The notes under the pieces are model-generated. The model did no database searches. It was not told where the DNA came from and worked only from the letters and a program-made list of their open reading frames with translations. Positions 5,427 to 13,144 of a stretch of DNA of 17,200 bases are shown piece by piece (positions within the stretch are counted from its first letter, which is position 1; every line of letters begins with the position of its first letter). The stretch is taken from contig DYHP01000020.1 of assembly GCA_020724105.1 (NCBI GenBank), positions 1 through 17,200 on the forward strand, in the 5' to 3' direction. The position numbers and the translations under genes are program-made. Origin of the DNA: Candidatus Methylomirabilis sp. GTDB taxonomy: Bacteria; Patescibacteriota; Patescibacteriia; DYHP01.

Positions 5427-6143
5427 TTATTTCTTAACAGACCTTTTCAACAAATCTTTTATAACTTTAAGTACCGCGAACAAACTCTTGGCTCGCAGCG
5501 ACTTATAGTATTTTGATTTATGAATGGGTCTATCTACTTTTCTTTCTCCTTCAAGTAAAGTAAGTATGTTCAAATCAACATCAAAATAAGATAGTAAGGT
5601 GTGCGTAGAGGGACTTCCGTATTTTGGGCTCTTAAACGATGAATAATCGCCACCCAATTGGCTCTCCAATTGCAATAAGACGAAAGACAAATTAGGATAA
5701 ACTTGTTTAAATAGGGTAAAATCAACAAGAATCCTTTTAAGCATCGCATTTTCAGTATACGCCTTACACTCTATCGCCACAGCAAACTTTCCATCCACAT
5801 AAACATGGATATCCGTTCTAAGCGGATAATAGAAATCCTTAATATTCTCTTTGATATATTGTCTAACTTCTGGACTTTTAATCCCCTCAAGATACTTTGT
5901 ATTTAGTGGAATTTTCACGGTTTTTCTTTCCATTGACAACCTATTGCTTTTATAACCCAACTCCTTCCAGGCGATTTCTATTAAACTTTTTCCCAAACTT
6001 TCGACCAACATCCCCTTGCCCGCCCGTATAATGCCGCCATAAGCGCGGCCATCTGAATCTTTAGCTTTTGTATCAATACCTTTAACCAAAAACTCGTAAG
6101 CGTTAATAAGCGATTGGACTTTATTTGAAATCTTTTTACTCAT
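5427..6143 (-). CDS. Type II restriction endonuclease (PD-(D/E)xK fold)
   Basis: The 238-residue protein follows the DNA methyltransferase by 31 bases on the same strand. It carries a likely PD-(D/E)xK site: Asp111 in RTDIHVYVDGKF, then a hydrophobic strand ending in Glu125-Cys-Lys127 (VAIECKAY), with Glu48 in an upstream helix as a possible extra ligand. This site would bind Mg2+ and cut DNA at the sequence protected by the neighbouring methylase. I cannot name the recognition site. The ATG at 6143 (MSKKISNKVQ) is preferred over upstream starts that overlap the methyltransferase end. Base composition is clearly more AT-rich than the flanking housekeeping genes, suggesting recent transfer with its partner. 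Confidence 0.82.
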   Translation of the reverse strand: MSKKISNKVQSLINAYEFLVKGIDTKAKDSDGRAYGGIIRAGKGMLVESLGKSLIEIAWKELGYKSNRLSMERKTVKIPLNTKYLEGIKSPEVRQYIKENIKDFYYPLRTDIHVYVDGKFAVAIECKAYTENAMLKRILVDFTLFKQVYPNLSFVLLQLESQLGGDYSSFKSPKYGSPSTHTLLSYFDVDLNILTLLEGERKVDRPIHKSKYYKSLRAKSLFAVLKVIKDLLKRSVKK

Positions 6144-6174
6144 AATGCTATAAAACCCCGTGAATCCTCTATAT

Positions 6175-7341
6175 TTAAAATAAGGTCGTATTAATTTGTG
6201 TTTTTTTAATTCTGTCTTCCGCTTTCTTGCAATACTCTCCAGAAACATCTATGCCCACATAATTTCGCGATAATCTTTTTGCCACAGAGGTAGTTGTCCC
6301 TACGCCATTAAAGGGATCTAAAACCACGTCTCCTTTAAAACTAAATAACTTCAGTGTTCGTTCTACGAGATTTTCGGGGAACATCGCAGGGTGTCCATAA
6401 TCTCTCATGTTTCTTTCGGGCGCGATATCCCATTTCCCAATTACATATTTTTTAAACTCCTCCGCGGTGATATCAGCATTCTTGCTATCTCCCTGCTTTT
6501 TTAAATCCCCCTTACAAAATATTTCAAGAAATTCCCAAGTATATTTCAAATAGGGATTACTCGGACTTTTCCAAGAACCCCATGCTGTATATTTACAATT
6601 CCAATTATGTTTGTCCCAAATTATTTCGCCTCTCCATATCAATTTTTCTTTCATGAAAAAATCAGAAAGTATGTGGTGAATCGGGATATAATCCGAAAAT
6701 AATGGTTGGACATTGACAATAATTCTTCCTCCGTATTTCAAAACTCTTATGGATTCTTTGAGTATCTTAAATAATTTATCAAAATACTCATTCCAATCAG
6801 TTCCATCTCTGTGATTATCGTAATCCAAACCAAAATTATATGGCGGCGAGGTGAAAATCAAATCAATACAATTCTCTGGCAGTTTCTTTAAAATATCTTC
6901 GCTGTCTCCCACAATTATTTTATTTATAAACTCTGGCGGTACTACATTATTTTTTTTAGAAAAAGTGTTATCATTGGCGTAATAATAAATCCCCCGTTCT
7001 TTTTCCTTTTCTCTCCTGTCCCTTACCCTTCTTTCTTTATCATATCCAACATATAATCTCTTTCTGCCTTTTAAGCCATAACTTTTGATTTTTTCAATGT
7101 TGTCTATTATTAAATTTAATAATTGAGAAGTTCCCTTGTCCGACCCCTCTGTCAATAACTGAATATTCTCTTTAAAATTAGAAAAATCTAACTGCCGTAA
7201 ATTTATAACTAATTCGTTGTTAGCAAATTCAAAATAAATTTCATCTTTGGAATACAAAGAGGATAGACGCTCAATCGCGACAATGCTGGGCCAAATAATT
7301 TCGGTATTAAGTTTTATAATCCTATAGTCATGCATAGTCAT
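6175..7341 (-). CDS. Type II site-specific DNA methyltransferase, beta-class (N4-cytosine or N6-adenine)
   Basis: In this 388-residue protein the catalytic TSPPY motif (164-168) precedes the AdoMet-binding DPFNGVGTT (342-350) and AKRLSRNYVGID, the order of beta-class amino-methyltransferases. The serine in SPPY favours N4-methylcytosine over N6-methyladenine but does not prove it. The span between the motifs (about 195-335) holds the target recognition region. A 130-residue N-terminal extension of unknown role precedes the catalytic part. I start at the ATG at 7341, whose first four bases (ATGA) overlap the stop of the leader ORF at 7338-7388; the ATG at 7335 is also possible. It protects host DNA from the endonuclease encoded just downstream. 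AT-rich composition marks the pair as acquired. Confidence 0.9.
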   Translation of the reverse strand: MTMHDYRIIKLNTEIIWPSIVAIERLSSLYSKDEIYFEFANNELVINLRQLDFSNFKENIQLLTEGSDKGTSQLLNLIIDNIEKIKSYGLKGRKRLYVGYDKERRVRDRREKEKERGIYYYANDNTFSKKNNVVPPEFINKIIVGDSEDILKKLPENCIDLIFTSPPYNFGLDYDNHRDGTDWNEYFDKLFKILKESIRVLKYGGRIIVNVQPLFSDYIPIHHILSDFFMKEKLIWRGEIIWDKHNWNCKYTAWGSWKSPSNPYLKYTWEFLEIFCKGDLKKQGDSKNADITAEEFKKYVIGKWDIAPERNMRDYGHPAMFPENLVERTLKLFSFKGDVVLDPFNGVGTTTSVAKRLSRNYVGIDVSGEYCKKAEDRIKKTQINTTLF

Positions 7342-7388
7342 TTGATTGCCCAAGGTCTATATTTTTCAAAATTTCTACCCTTATCCAT
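7338..7388 (-). CDS. 16-codon leader ORF of the restriction-modification operon
   Basis: ATG at 7388 opens MDKGRNFEKYRPWAIK and ends at TGA 7340-7338, overlapping the methyltransferase ATG as ATGA, the classic coupling arrangement. The promoter at 7396-7424 would start transcription at or within a base or two of this ATG, so the message would be leaderless. It could couple and limit methylase translation. It might instead be the displaced N terminus of a longer methylase after a frameshift. Whether it is translated is unknown. Confidence 0.4.
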   Translation of the reverse strand: MDKGRNFEKYRPWAIK

Positions 7389-7395
7389 TACTTCT

Positions 7396-7424
7396 ATTTT
7401 AATACATTCTTTTCACTTAATCAA
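7396..7424 (-). promoter_or_regulatory. Promoter of the restriction-modification genes
   Basis: TTGATT (7424 to 7419), 17 bases, then TAAAAT (7401 to 7396) on the minus strand. The -35 hexamer overlaps the last codons and stop of the MBL gene. The start is expected at about 7389, directly at the leader ATG. This gives the acquired operon its own transcription independent of the comEC genes. Confidence 0.6.
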
Positions 7425-8406
7425 CAAGACATCTTTCCTCTCCGCATCTTACTTGAATGTCGCCGTTTTCGTCCGTTCTTAAAAAAGGAATCCCCAATTT
7501 GCGCAAACGGTACAGGACGCGGTGGGCAGGCAGGCCGTACTTGTTCTTGCCCACGGAAATTACGGCAAGCTCTGGCGAAACGGCTTGTAAAAATTCATAA
7601 CTTGACGAGGTGTCGCTGCCGTGATGACCCACTTTGAGGATTAAAGATTTAAGATTTAAGATTTCAATTTTCTGGTCATTTGGATTTTGAAAATCAGAAT
7701 TAGAATTTGTCTCGGATTTCGGATTTCGGATTTCAAATTTTGAGAGCAGCGCCTTCTCCACCTCCGCCCCCGCATCTCCCATAAAAAGAAAAGAATTTTT
7801 GCCGAAACTCAATTGCGCCACAACCGAGGTGTCGTTTAATCCCCCTCCATCTTCCTCGTCGCCGCGGAAAATCTTGTTCCATAAATTTTTCTCTGGACTT
7901 AAAATTTCAATTTTTATTTCTCCGAAATTCAATTCCCGTCCGGCAAACGCGAGAACAAAAGGAATATTTTTTTCTTCTCTCAATTTTTTCAACTCTTTGT
8001 AAAAATCCGAATAATATGAAACGCCAGTAAAAACAATTTTCTCCACGCGGTATCTTTTTAAGACCTCCACCAAACCGATTAAATGGTCGGCGTGCGGATG
8101 GGTTAAAATTACCAAATCGATCTTTCTTTCCCAAAAAGGCAGATATTTTCCGAGTTTGTAAATAACGGAATTGTCCGGCCCGCCGTCAATCAAAATATTT
8201 TGGCGCTGCGGCGTGCGAACAAGCGCCGCGTCCCCCTGCCCGATATCCAAAAAATACACCTTCAAATCTTTGCTCAAAATATCGGCGGGGATAAAAAAAC
8301 TGGCGATGGAAATTATAAAAACAAAAGCCAAAAGATACCATTTCAAATAGGGCGCTATTTTGATTTTGTAGCGATATATTAAATTGTTAAAAAGATTCTT
8401 AAGCAT
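7417..8406 (-). CDS. Stand-alone ComEC-type metallo-beta-lactamase-fold hydrolase
   Basis: This 329-residue protein matches the C-terminal MBL domain of ComEC/Rec2. It has one N-terminal membrane anchor (about 23-42), then VYFLDIGQGDAALVRTP, THPHADH (metal site), GDAG and KVGHHGSDTSSSYEFL, the ComEC-specific end motif. In fused ComEC this domain is thought to degrade or process the non-transported DNA strand outside the membrane. Here it is a separate gene 171 bases downstream of the channel gene, on the same strand. Residues about 222-255 (KFEIRNPKSETNSNS and following Asn/Lys/Ile-rich sequence) are a translated genomic repeat inserted between GDAG...LLS and KVGHHG; homologues have only a short connection there. 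No second MBL gene is in the window. Confidence 0.9.
   Translation of the reverse strand: MLKNLFNNLIYRYKIKIAPYLKWYLLAFVFIISIASFFIPADILSKDLKVYFLDIGQGDAALVRTPQRQNILIDGGPDNSVIYKLGKYLPFWERKIDLVILTHPHADHLIGLVEVLKRYRVEKIVFTGVSYYSDFYKELKKLREEKNIPFVLAFAGRELNFGEIKIEILSPEKNLWNKIFRGDEEDGGGLNDTSVVAQLSFGKNSFLFMGDAGAEVEKALLSKFEIRNPKSETNSNSDFQNPNDQKIEILNLKSLILKVGHHGSDTSSSYEFLQAVSPELAVISVGKNKYGLPAHRVLYRLRKLGIPFLRTDENGDIQVRCGEERCLVD
7643..7742. repeat. Repeat block read through in the MBL gene
   Basis: On the plus strand AGATTTA units recur from 7646 to 7663, and near-tandem CGGATTT copies lie at 7713-7735. The latter are the reverse of the AATCCGAA repeat found in intergenic DNA at 765-790 and 1622-1650. 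The block is translated in frame as FEIRNPKSETNSNS and following residues, between two conserved MBL motifs. Confidence 0.75.
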
Positions 8407-8577
8407 AGCACCGAGATTTTTTAAATCAAAGACCGTCTTCCAATTTTTAATTTATAATTTATAATTTTTAAACAATTTTTATTTACTTAATTTTTAAACA
8501 TTTTAAATCGTTTTGAAATTTAAAATTAAAAATTCAATAAAAATTTAAAATTAAAAATTTAAAATTTATTTTTGGTT
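8407..8577. repeat. AT-rich inverted/direct repeat spacer between comEC and the MBL gene
   Basis: The spacer is almost pure A+T from 8440 to 8577. TTTAATTTATAATTTATAAT runs near 8455-8466, and AATTTAAAATTAAAAATT occurs twice (about 8517-8534 and 8543-8560); the left and right halves are roughly inverse. No promoter can be told apart from the background. It lies exactly where fused ComEC proteins pass from channel to nuclease domain. Confidence 0.55.
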
Positions 8578-10272
8578 TTAATGATTATCTGCTATTATCT
8601 CATATTCCTCCGCTTCTTTATCAAGTTTGACAACTTCTTTTTTTGGTCTTTTCGCCCAAATCATCCATCCGATCAAGACGCCGTAAAGAATTGCGGGGAC
8701 TATCCAAGGCACCCGGCCTAAATCAATGCTTGACAATTTGAATGAAGCAAAAAATTCCGTAACTTTGAAAATATAATTTATTAAGAGCCAGGGAACAACC
8801 GCAAGAATGAATCCTAAAAATTGCCAAAGTAGACCGCCCAAGAGAGCGGCAAACCCGAAAAGCATAATCATCGGGATAATCGGCAGGACAAAAATGTTGG
8901 CAAAAATGGAAACCGTTGAAATTCTGTCAAAATAATAAATCACCAGGGGAAGGGTGGCGATTGTTGCCGATGATGTCTCTTCAACGATTCTGCGGAAATA
9001 CATTCCCCGCTTCCACCACTTAAAATAATTTTTTATAATCGGCACAAGGTAGATAAGCCCGGCCGTGGCGGCAAAAGAAAGGGAAAAACCGCGGTCAAAA
9101 AACAAAAGTTTTGGATTAAAGGCAAGCATTAAAAAAGCGACAAAAATTAAAATTCTTCCCGATTGGGATTGCCGCGAAGTATTGTTCGCCAAGGCGGCGA
9201 TAATGCCCATAATGCCGGCGCGCACGACGGATGCCGAAGCGCCGGTAAAAATCACAAAAAAGACCACTCCCAAAATCACAAACGGAAACGCCCACTTGCG
9301 CGGCAAAAACATCAAAGTAAAAATCGGCAGCAAAATGCCGACAACCAAACTGATGTTGTGGCCGGAAATGGCGATGATGTGCGTTAAAGAAACGCGGTTG
9401 AATTGTTCGGTTAAATCGTCGGGAATGCCCTGCCGCGCCCCGTAAATCAGCGCCGCCAAAAATGAAGCGTGCGGTTCGGGGAAAATTTTCCCGCCAATGT
9501 CGGCAAGTTTGTTTTTTAAAGAAAAAATCGGGCCATAAAACCAACTTTTTTCCCCGCTTTTTAAAAATTTTATTTCCTGCGGAAAATTGCAAACCGAATA
9601 AATGCCGTAACGCGAAAGATAAGCGGCGTAATCAAAATTATCAAATTTCTGCGGAGCCTGAATCTCGCAAGCCACCGCCAATTTGTCTCCATATTTATAT
9701 TCCGGATAAAGCGGCGCGCGAAGCAAAACTTTGCCGCCAACCCTTCGACTTCGCTCCCCCTGTTGCACAGGGGTCGCTTCACTCAGGGAATAATTACTGC
9801 CTGAACGAGCGGAGCGAGTCAAAGGCTCTATTTCAAATTCCTGAGCTTTTATCGTTAATTTATAATGGCCGTTTCTTTTGTCCGGCTCGTCGGAAACCGC
9901 GCCGATAAACTCAACCAATTGCCCGTTATAGTCCTTAATTTGATTAACCCCGAAATCCGGCAAAGAAAAATCAAACCGCCAAACGCCAAGCGTTAAAAAC
10001 AAAAGGCAGAAAAAAAAGAATCTTGCCCATTTTTGCAAAGAAGAATTCGCCCTCGTTTTTTGAGAGGGAGCTTGCCAGAACCAAATCAAAACCACCGCCA
10101 AAAAACAAACGGCAACGAAAAAATAAAAATTATCAAAATGATTTTTAATAAAAACCGAAGCGACGGCAATCCCTAAAATAAAAAAAATCGCTGACGTTAA
10201 AATTAAATTTGACGCTGATTCAGATATCCAATTCAAAATTTTATTTAGGATTCGATTTAACTTTGGCATCAT
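8578..10272 (-). CDS. comEC: DNA-uptake channel ComEC, N-terminal and competence domains only
   Basis: The 564-residue polytopic protein has two to three N-terminal membrane helices, an OB-like extracellular region (about 105-240, the DUF4131 position) and a Competence domain. HIIAISGHN, TGASASVVRAGIMG and FDRGFSLSFAATAGLI are the diagnostic motifs of the last. It would carry single-stranded DNA across the inner membrane during natural transformation. The usual C-terminal MBL domain is absent and is encoded by the next gene. Residues about 150-177 (LTRSARSGSNYSLSEATPVQ) are a translated palindromic repeat inside the OB region. Start ATGATG at 10272/10269, preceded by AGGA at a short spacing. 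Its promoter is back to back with that of the phosphatase gene. Confidence 0.92.
   Translation of the reverse strand: MMPKLNRILNKILNWISESASNLILTSAIFFILGIAVASVFIKNHFDNFYFFVAVCFLAVVLIWFWQAPSQKTRANSSLQKWARFFFFCLLFLTLGVWRFDFSLPDFGVNQIKDYNGQLVEFIGAVSDEPDKRNGHYKLTIKAQEFEIEPLTRSARSGSNYSLSEATPVQQGERSRRVGGKVLLRAPLYPEYKYGDKLAVACEIQAPQKFDNFDYAAYLSRYGIYSVCNFPQEIKFLKSGEKSWFYGPIFSLKNKLADIGGKIFPEPHASFLAALIYGARQGIPDDLTEQFNRVSLTHIIAISGHNISLVVGILLPIFTLMFLPRKWAFPFVILGVVFFVIFTGASASVVRAGIMGIIAALANNTSRQSQSGRILIFVAFLMLAFNPKLLFFDRGFSLSFAATAGLIYLVPIIKNYFKWWKRGMYFRRIVEETSSATIATLPLVIYYFDRISTVSIFANIFVLPIIPMIMLFGFAALLGGLLWQFLGFILAVVPWLLINYIFKVTEFFASFKLSSIDLGRVPWIVPAILYGVLIGWMIWAKRPKKEVVKLDKEAEEYEIIADNH
9742..9825. repeat. 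Palindromic element within comEC
   Basis: The 84-bp element has outer arms CCTTCGACTTCGCTC (9742-9756) and GAGCGAGTCAAAGG (9812-9825). An inner hairpin TCAGG...CCTGA encloses GAATAATTACTG, and there is a perfect CCCCTGT-TGC-ACAGGGG hairpin. Outer arm and the TCAGGGAATA core match the elements in trxB (16192-16259) and leuS (13539-13561). It is 84 bases long, a multiple of three, and keeps the frame. Confidence 0.8.
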
Positions 10273-10282
10273 ATTTCCTATA

Positions 10283-10311
10283 ATTTTATCAAATTTCTAA
10301 AAACAAAACAA
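10283..10311 (-). promoter_or_regulatory. Likely comEC promoter
   Basis: TTGTTT (10311 to 10306), 17 bases, TAAAAT (10288 to 10283) on the minus strand. Transcription would start near 10276, leaving almost no leader before the ATG at 10272, although AGGA lies just before that ATG. It is back to back with the plus-strand promoter at 10319. Confidence 0.5.
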
Positions 10312-10318
10312 AAAGCGA

Positions 10319-10347
10319 TTGACATAAAAAGAATTTTTTGCTAATTT
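10319..10347 (+). promoter_or_regulatory. Promoter of the histidine phosphatase gene
   Basis: TTGACA (10319-10324), 17 bases, TAATTT (10342-10347). It would give a leader of about 85 nt ending in AAGGAGG at 10427-10433, five bases before the ATG, the clearest Shine-Dalgarno in the window. Confidence 0.6.
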
Positions 10348-10438
10348 GAAGATAGCGCAAACAAAAAGCTCTTTAAGAATCAAAAAGCCCGCCTTCGCCC
10401 CGATAAAATCGAGACTTTGGCGTGGCAAGGAGGTAAAA

Positions 10439-11104
10439 ATGGCTTGGCCGAAATTATTGGTTTTGGTAAGACACGCCGAATCGGAGGGCAATATTTTAAG
10501 CGTGGCCGAAAGAGCAAATTGCGACACCGCTACTTACTCCTACAAATTAACCGAGCGCGGCAGAAAACAAGCAAAAATCACCGGTGAATTTTTAAGAAAA
10601 AAATTCGGTCTCTTTGACATTTATTATGTTTCCTATTACGAACGCTCCAAAGAAACAATGAGAATTATGTATCCCAAAGCGCGCGCTTACGAAGACCCGC
10701 GACTGGCCGAAGGACAGCGAGGAATCTGGAATATTCTAACAGCGGAACAAATAAAGCAAAAATTTCCTGAAGAAATTTTAAGAAAAGAACGAGAGGGGCT
10801 CTATCATTATCGACCGCCGGGCGGAGAAAACTGGCCCGACATTGAACTGAGAATCCATAGTTTTTTAGGAACCTTGAACAGAGACTGTGGTGATCAAAAA
10901 GTAGTCATCGTTGTCCACGGGCATTGGCTGATATTGTTTCAGAAGTTGATTCATCATTTTTCCATTGAGGAGGCGGTAAAAAAATATAAAGCCGGTATTT
11001 TTGAAAATACTTCAGTGACTATTTACAAAGGCGAAAACAAAAACGGCAAATCAAGATTAATTCTGAAAGAAAAAAACATTGTGCCATGGGAGGGGAGGTT
11101 GTAA
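10439..11104 (+). CDS. Histidine phosphatase superfamily protein (phosphoglycerate-mutase-like)
   Basis: The 221-residue protein has the RHG-type catalytic motif LVRHAESEGN (His12 is the phosphoacceptor), a SYYERSKET segment equivalent to the SPLxRAxET motif, and a second histidine in VVIVVHGHW. The family includes cofactor-dependent phosphoglycerate mutases and broad or specific phosphatases such as CobC; sequence alone does not decide the substrate. Start at ATG 10439 is fixed by the AAGGAGG five bases upstream; the longer frame to 10346 lacks a ribosome site and overlaps the promoter. The gene is a single plus-strand unit with its own promoter and terminator among minus-strand neighbours. 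Confidence 0.88.
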   Translation: MAWPKLLVLVRHAESEGNILSVAERANCDTATYSYKLTERGRKQAKITGEFLRKKFGLFDIYYVSYYERSKETMRIMYPKARAYEDPRLAEGQRGIWNILTAEQIKQKFPEEILRKEREGLYHYRPPGGENWPDIELRIHSFLGTLNRDCGDQKVVIVVHGHWLILFQKLIHHFSIEEAVKKYKAGIFENTSVTIYKGENKNGKSRLILKEKNIVPWEGRL

Positions 11105-11110
11105 AATATC

Positions 11111-11147
11111 AAAAAGCATCCCGATTTTTCGGAATGCTTTTATTTTG
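11111..11147 (+). terminator. Terminator of the histidine phosphatase gene
   Basis: AAAAGCAT-C-CCGA (11112-11124) pairs with TCGG-A-ATGCTTTT (11129-11141) around a four-T loop, with one C/A mismatch; TTTTATTTT follows. It begins about ten bases past the stop codon. Confidence 0.85.
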
Positions 11148-11236
11148 AAATCAAGCGATAATTAAGATGGCTGCGAAAACTCTGCCCGTGGTCTCGGAAG
11201 GCACAACATATTTCCCGCCGATTTTTTTAATCATAT

Positions 11237-11278
11237 TAACCGAGACTAAGTCTCGTAAACGAGACTTAGTCTCGGTTA
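11237..11278. repeat. Perfect 19-bp palindrome built of smaller palindromes
   Basis: TAACCGAGACTAAGTCTCG (11237-11255) and its exact reverse complement (11260-11278) enclose TAAA. Each arm is itself near-palindromic (GAGACT-A-AGTCTC). It is 22 bases beyond the glmS stop. On the plus strand it is followed by TCTCGGTTTTTCGTTTTT; on the minus strand no U tract directly follows, so it may be a repeat or mRNA 3' stabiliser rather than the glmS terminator. Confidence 0.7.
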
Positions 11279-11299
11279 GGTCTCGGTTTTTCGTTTTTA

Positions 11300-13144
11300 T
11301 TATTCCACTGTTACTGATTTCGCCAAGTTCCGCGGTTTATCTATATCAAGACCCTTTGAGGCAGCGATGAAGTAAGCGAAAAGTTGAAGAGGGACAACGG
11401 ATAAAAACGACGAAAGGCAGGGCTCGGTTTGAGGAATGTAAACTACATCGTCGGCGTGCCGCGTTATTTCCTCGTCGCCGGCCGTGGCAATGGCTAAAAC
11501 TTTCCCTTTTCGCGCCCGTATTTCTTCCATATTGGAAATGGTTTTTTCATAAACATCGTCGCGCGGCGCGACAAAAACCGAAGGAAAATTCTCGTCAACC
11601 AAGGCAATGGGGCCGTGCTTCATTTCGCCGGCGGCGCAGCCCTCGGCGTGAATGTAGGAAATTTCTTTGAGTTTCAGCGCGCCTTCCATCGCAATCGGGA
11701 AACTCGCCTTTCTGCCTAGATAGAGAAAATTTTTAAAATCTTTATATTTTTCCGCGATTTGGCGGATTCTTTCCGCCCCTGCCAAAACTTCTTCAATTTT
11801 GGAAGGAAGTTTAAAAAGCCCCTGTCCTATTCTTTTGCCCTCCGACACCGAAAGATGGCGCAATCGGCCGAATTTTAAGGCGATTAAAGACAAGGCAGTA
11901 ATTTGCCCCATAAACGCTTTGGTTGAAGCCACGCCGATTTCAGGACCCGCGTAAATAAACATTCCCCCGTCGGTTTCGCGCGACATTGTTGAGCCAACAA
12001 CATTGATTACTCCCAAAACCTTAATGCCTTTTTGTTTTACTTCGCGCAAAGCGGCGATCGTATCGGCGGTTTCGCCCGACTGACTGATAACAAAAACGAT
12101 TGTTTGCGGTGAAATCAATAATCGGTTGTAACGGAATTCCGAAGCCAGACAAACATCGCAGGGAATACCGGCGATCTCTTCAAAAAAATGCTTGCCAACC
12201 ATTCCGGCGTAAGATGCTGTTCCGCACGCCACAAAAACCACCCTCTCCGCCATTCTGATTTCCGCATCAGTTAAATTTAATCCGCCGATATGCGCCGTCC
12301 CCTCTCCCAAAACCAAACGGCCGGCAAGGCAATTTTTCACCACCTGCGGCTGTTCGTAAATTTCTTTGAGCATATAATGCGGAAAAACGCCCTTTTCAAT
12401 GCTCATAGCGTCCAAATCCAGGGTCTCAATTTCTTTGTCAACCAGTTTATTATCTAAAGTGATGGCGGAAAATCCCTGTCGAGAAATTCTTAAAAGTTCG
12501 CCATCAGACAGATAGATAACTTGGTTGGTGTGGGACAAAACCGCGGAAGCGTCCGATGCCAAAAAGTATTCGTCATCGCCGATTCCTAAAATTAAAGGAC
12601 TGCCGCGCCGCGCGGCAACGATTAAATTGGGCTGGTCGGCGGCAATCACTGCCAAGCCGTAAGTGCCGCGCACGTGGCGCAAGGCCAAACGCACGGCTTC
12701 GGCCAAGTTTTCTTGGTAATATTTTTCAATTAAATGCGCCAAAACTTCGGTGTCGGTTTCGGATTTGAAAAAATGGCCGCTTGCTTCAAGCGCCCTCCTA
12801 ATTTCTCCGTAATTTTCTATAATGCCGTTATGCGCCACGGCGATGCGCCCCGAACAGTCAAAATGCGGATGGGCGTTTTTTTCCGTTGGCGCGCCGTGAG
12901 TCGCCCAGCGGGTATGGGCAATGCCCAAATTGCCCGTGGGGTTTGCCAAATTTACCGCGCTTTCCAAAGCGGCAATCCTTCCGGATTTTTTAATGCCCAA
13001 AAGTCCTGCTTGCGCAGGCGGGTTTGTGTTTTCCAAAATCGCAACGCCGGCCGAATCGTATCCTCGATATTCAAGCCGTTTTAGCCCTTCCAAAAGAATG
13101 GGCGCGGCGGATTTATTGCCAATATAGCCGACGATTCCACACAT
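11300..13144 (-). CDS. glmS: Glutamine--fructose-6-phosphate aminotransferase (isomerizing)
   Basis: This 614-residue enzyme makes glucosamine-6-phosphate from fructose-6-phosphate and glutamine, the first step toward UDP-GlcNAc for peptidoglycan. MCGIVGYIG gives the N-terminal nucleophile Cys (after Met removal). GLKRLEYRGYDSAG, GIAHTRWATHG, AHNGIIENY and KSETDTEVLAHLI are glutaminase-domain motifs. Two SIS domains follow (VACGTASYAG, VISQSGETADTIAALRE, GRKASFPIAMEGALKLKEISYIHAEGCAAGEMKHGPIALV), and the end DKPRNLAKSVTVE is canonical. Near residues 42-50 the sequence NPPAQAGLL is an in-frame palindromic insertion. No glmS ribozyme is recognisable upstream; that spacer is filled with repeats. 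It converges on the histidine phosphatase. Confidence 0.97.
   Translation of the reverse strand: MCGIVGYIGNKSAAPILLEGLKRLEYRGYDSAGVAILENTNPPAQAGLLGIKKSGRIAALESAVNLANPTGNLGIAHTRWATHGAPTEKNAHPHFDCSGRIAVAHNGIIENYGEIRRALEASGHFFKSETDTEVLAHLIEKYYQENLAEAVRLALRHVRGTYGLAVIAADQPNLIVAARRGSPLILGIGDDEYFLASDASAVLSHTNQVIYLSDGELLRISRQGFSAITLDNKLVDKEIETLDLDAMSIEKGVFPHYMLKEIYEQPQVVKNCLAGRLVLGEGTAHIGGLNLTDAEIRMAERVVFVACGTASYAGMVGKHFFEEIAGIPCDVCLASEFRYNRLLISPQTIVFVISQSGETADTIAALREVKQKGIKVLGVINVVGSTMSRETDGGMFIYAGPEIGVASTKAFMGQITALSLIALKFGRLRHLSVSEGKRIGQGLFKLPSKIEEVLAGAERIRQIAEKYKDFKNFLYLGRKASFPIAMEGALKLKEISYIHAEGCAAGEMKHGPIALVDENFPSVFVAPRDDVYEKTISNMEEIRARKGKVLAIATAGDEEITRHADDVVYIPQTEPCLSSFLSVVPLQLFAYFIAASKGLDIDKPRNLAKSVTVE
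13003..13022. repeat. Short palindromic element within glmS
   Basis: CCTGC-TTGC-GCAGG at 13005-13018, extended by GCGGG, is a perfect small hairpin translated as NPPAQAGLL in a surface segment before KKSGRIAALE. Other GlmS proteins have a shorter stretch at this point. Confidence 0.55.

Noticed and set aside
9065..9908. Several long frames opposite or in other frames within comEC
   Set aside because: They are shadows of comEC, which has clear Competence-domain motifs throughout the interval.
11167..11370. 67-codon plus-strand frame after the phosphatase terminator
   Set aside because: It is made of the 19-bp palindrome and antisense glmS sequence, and lacks a ribosome site.
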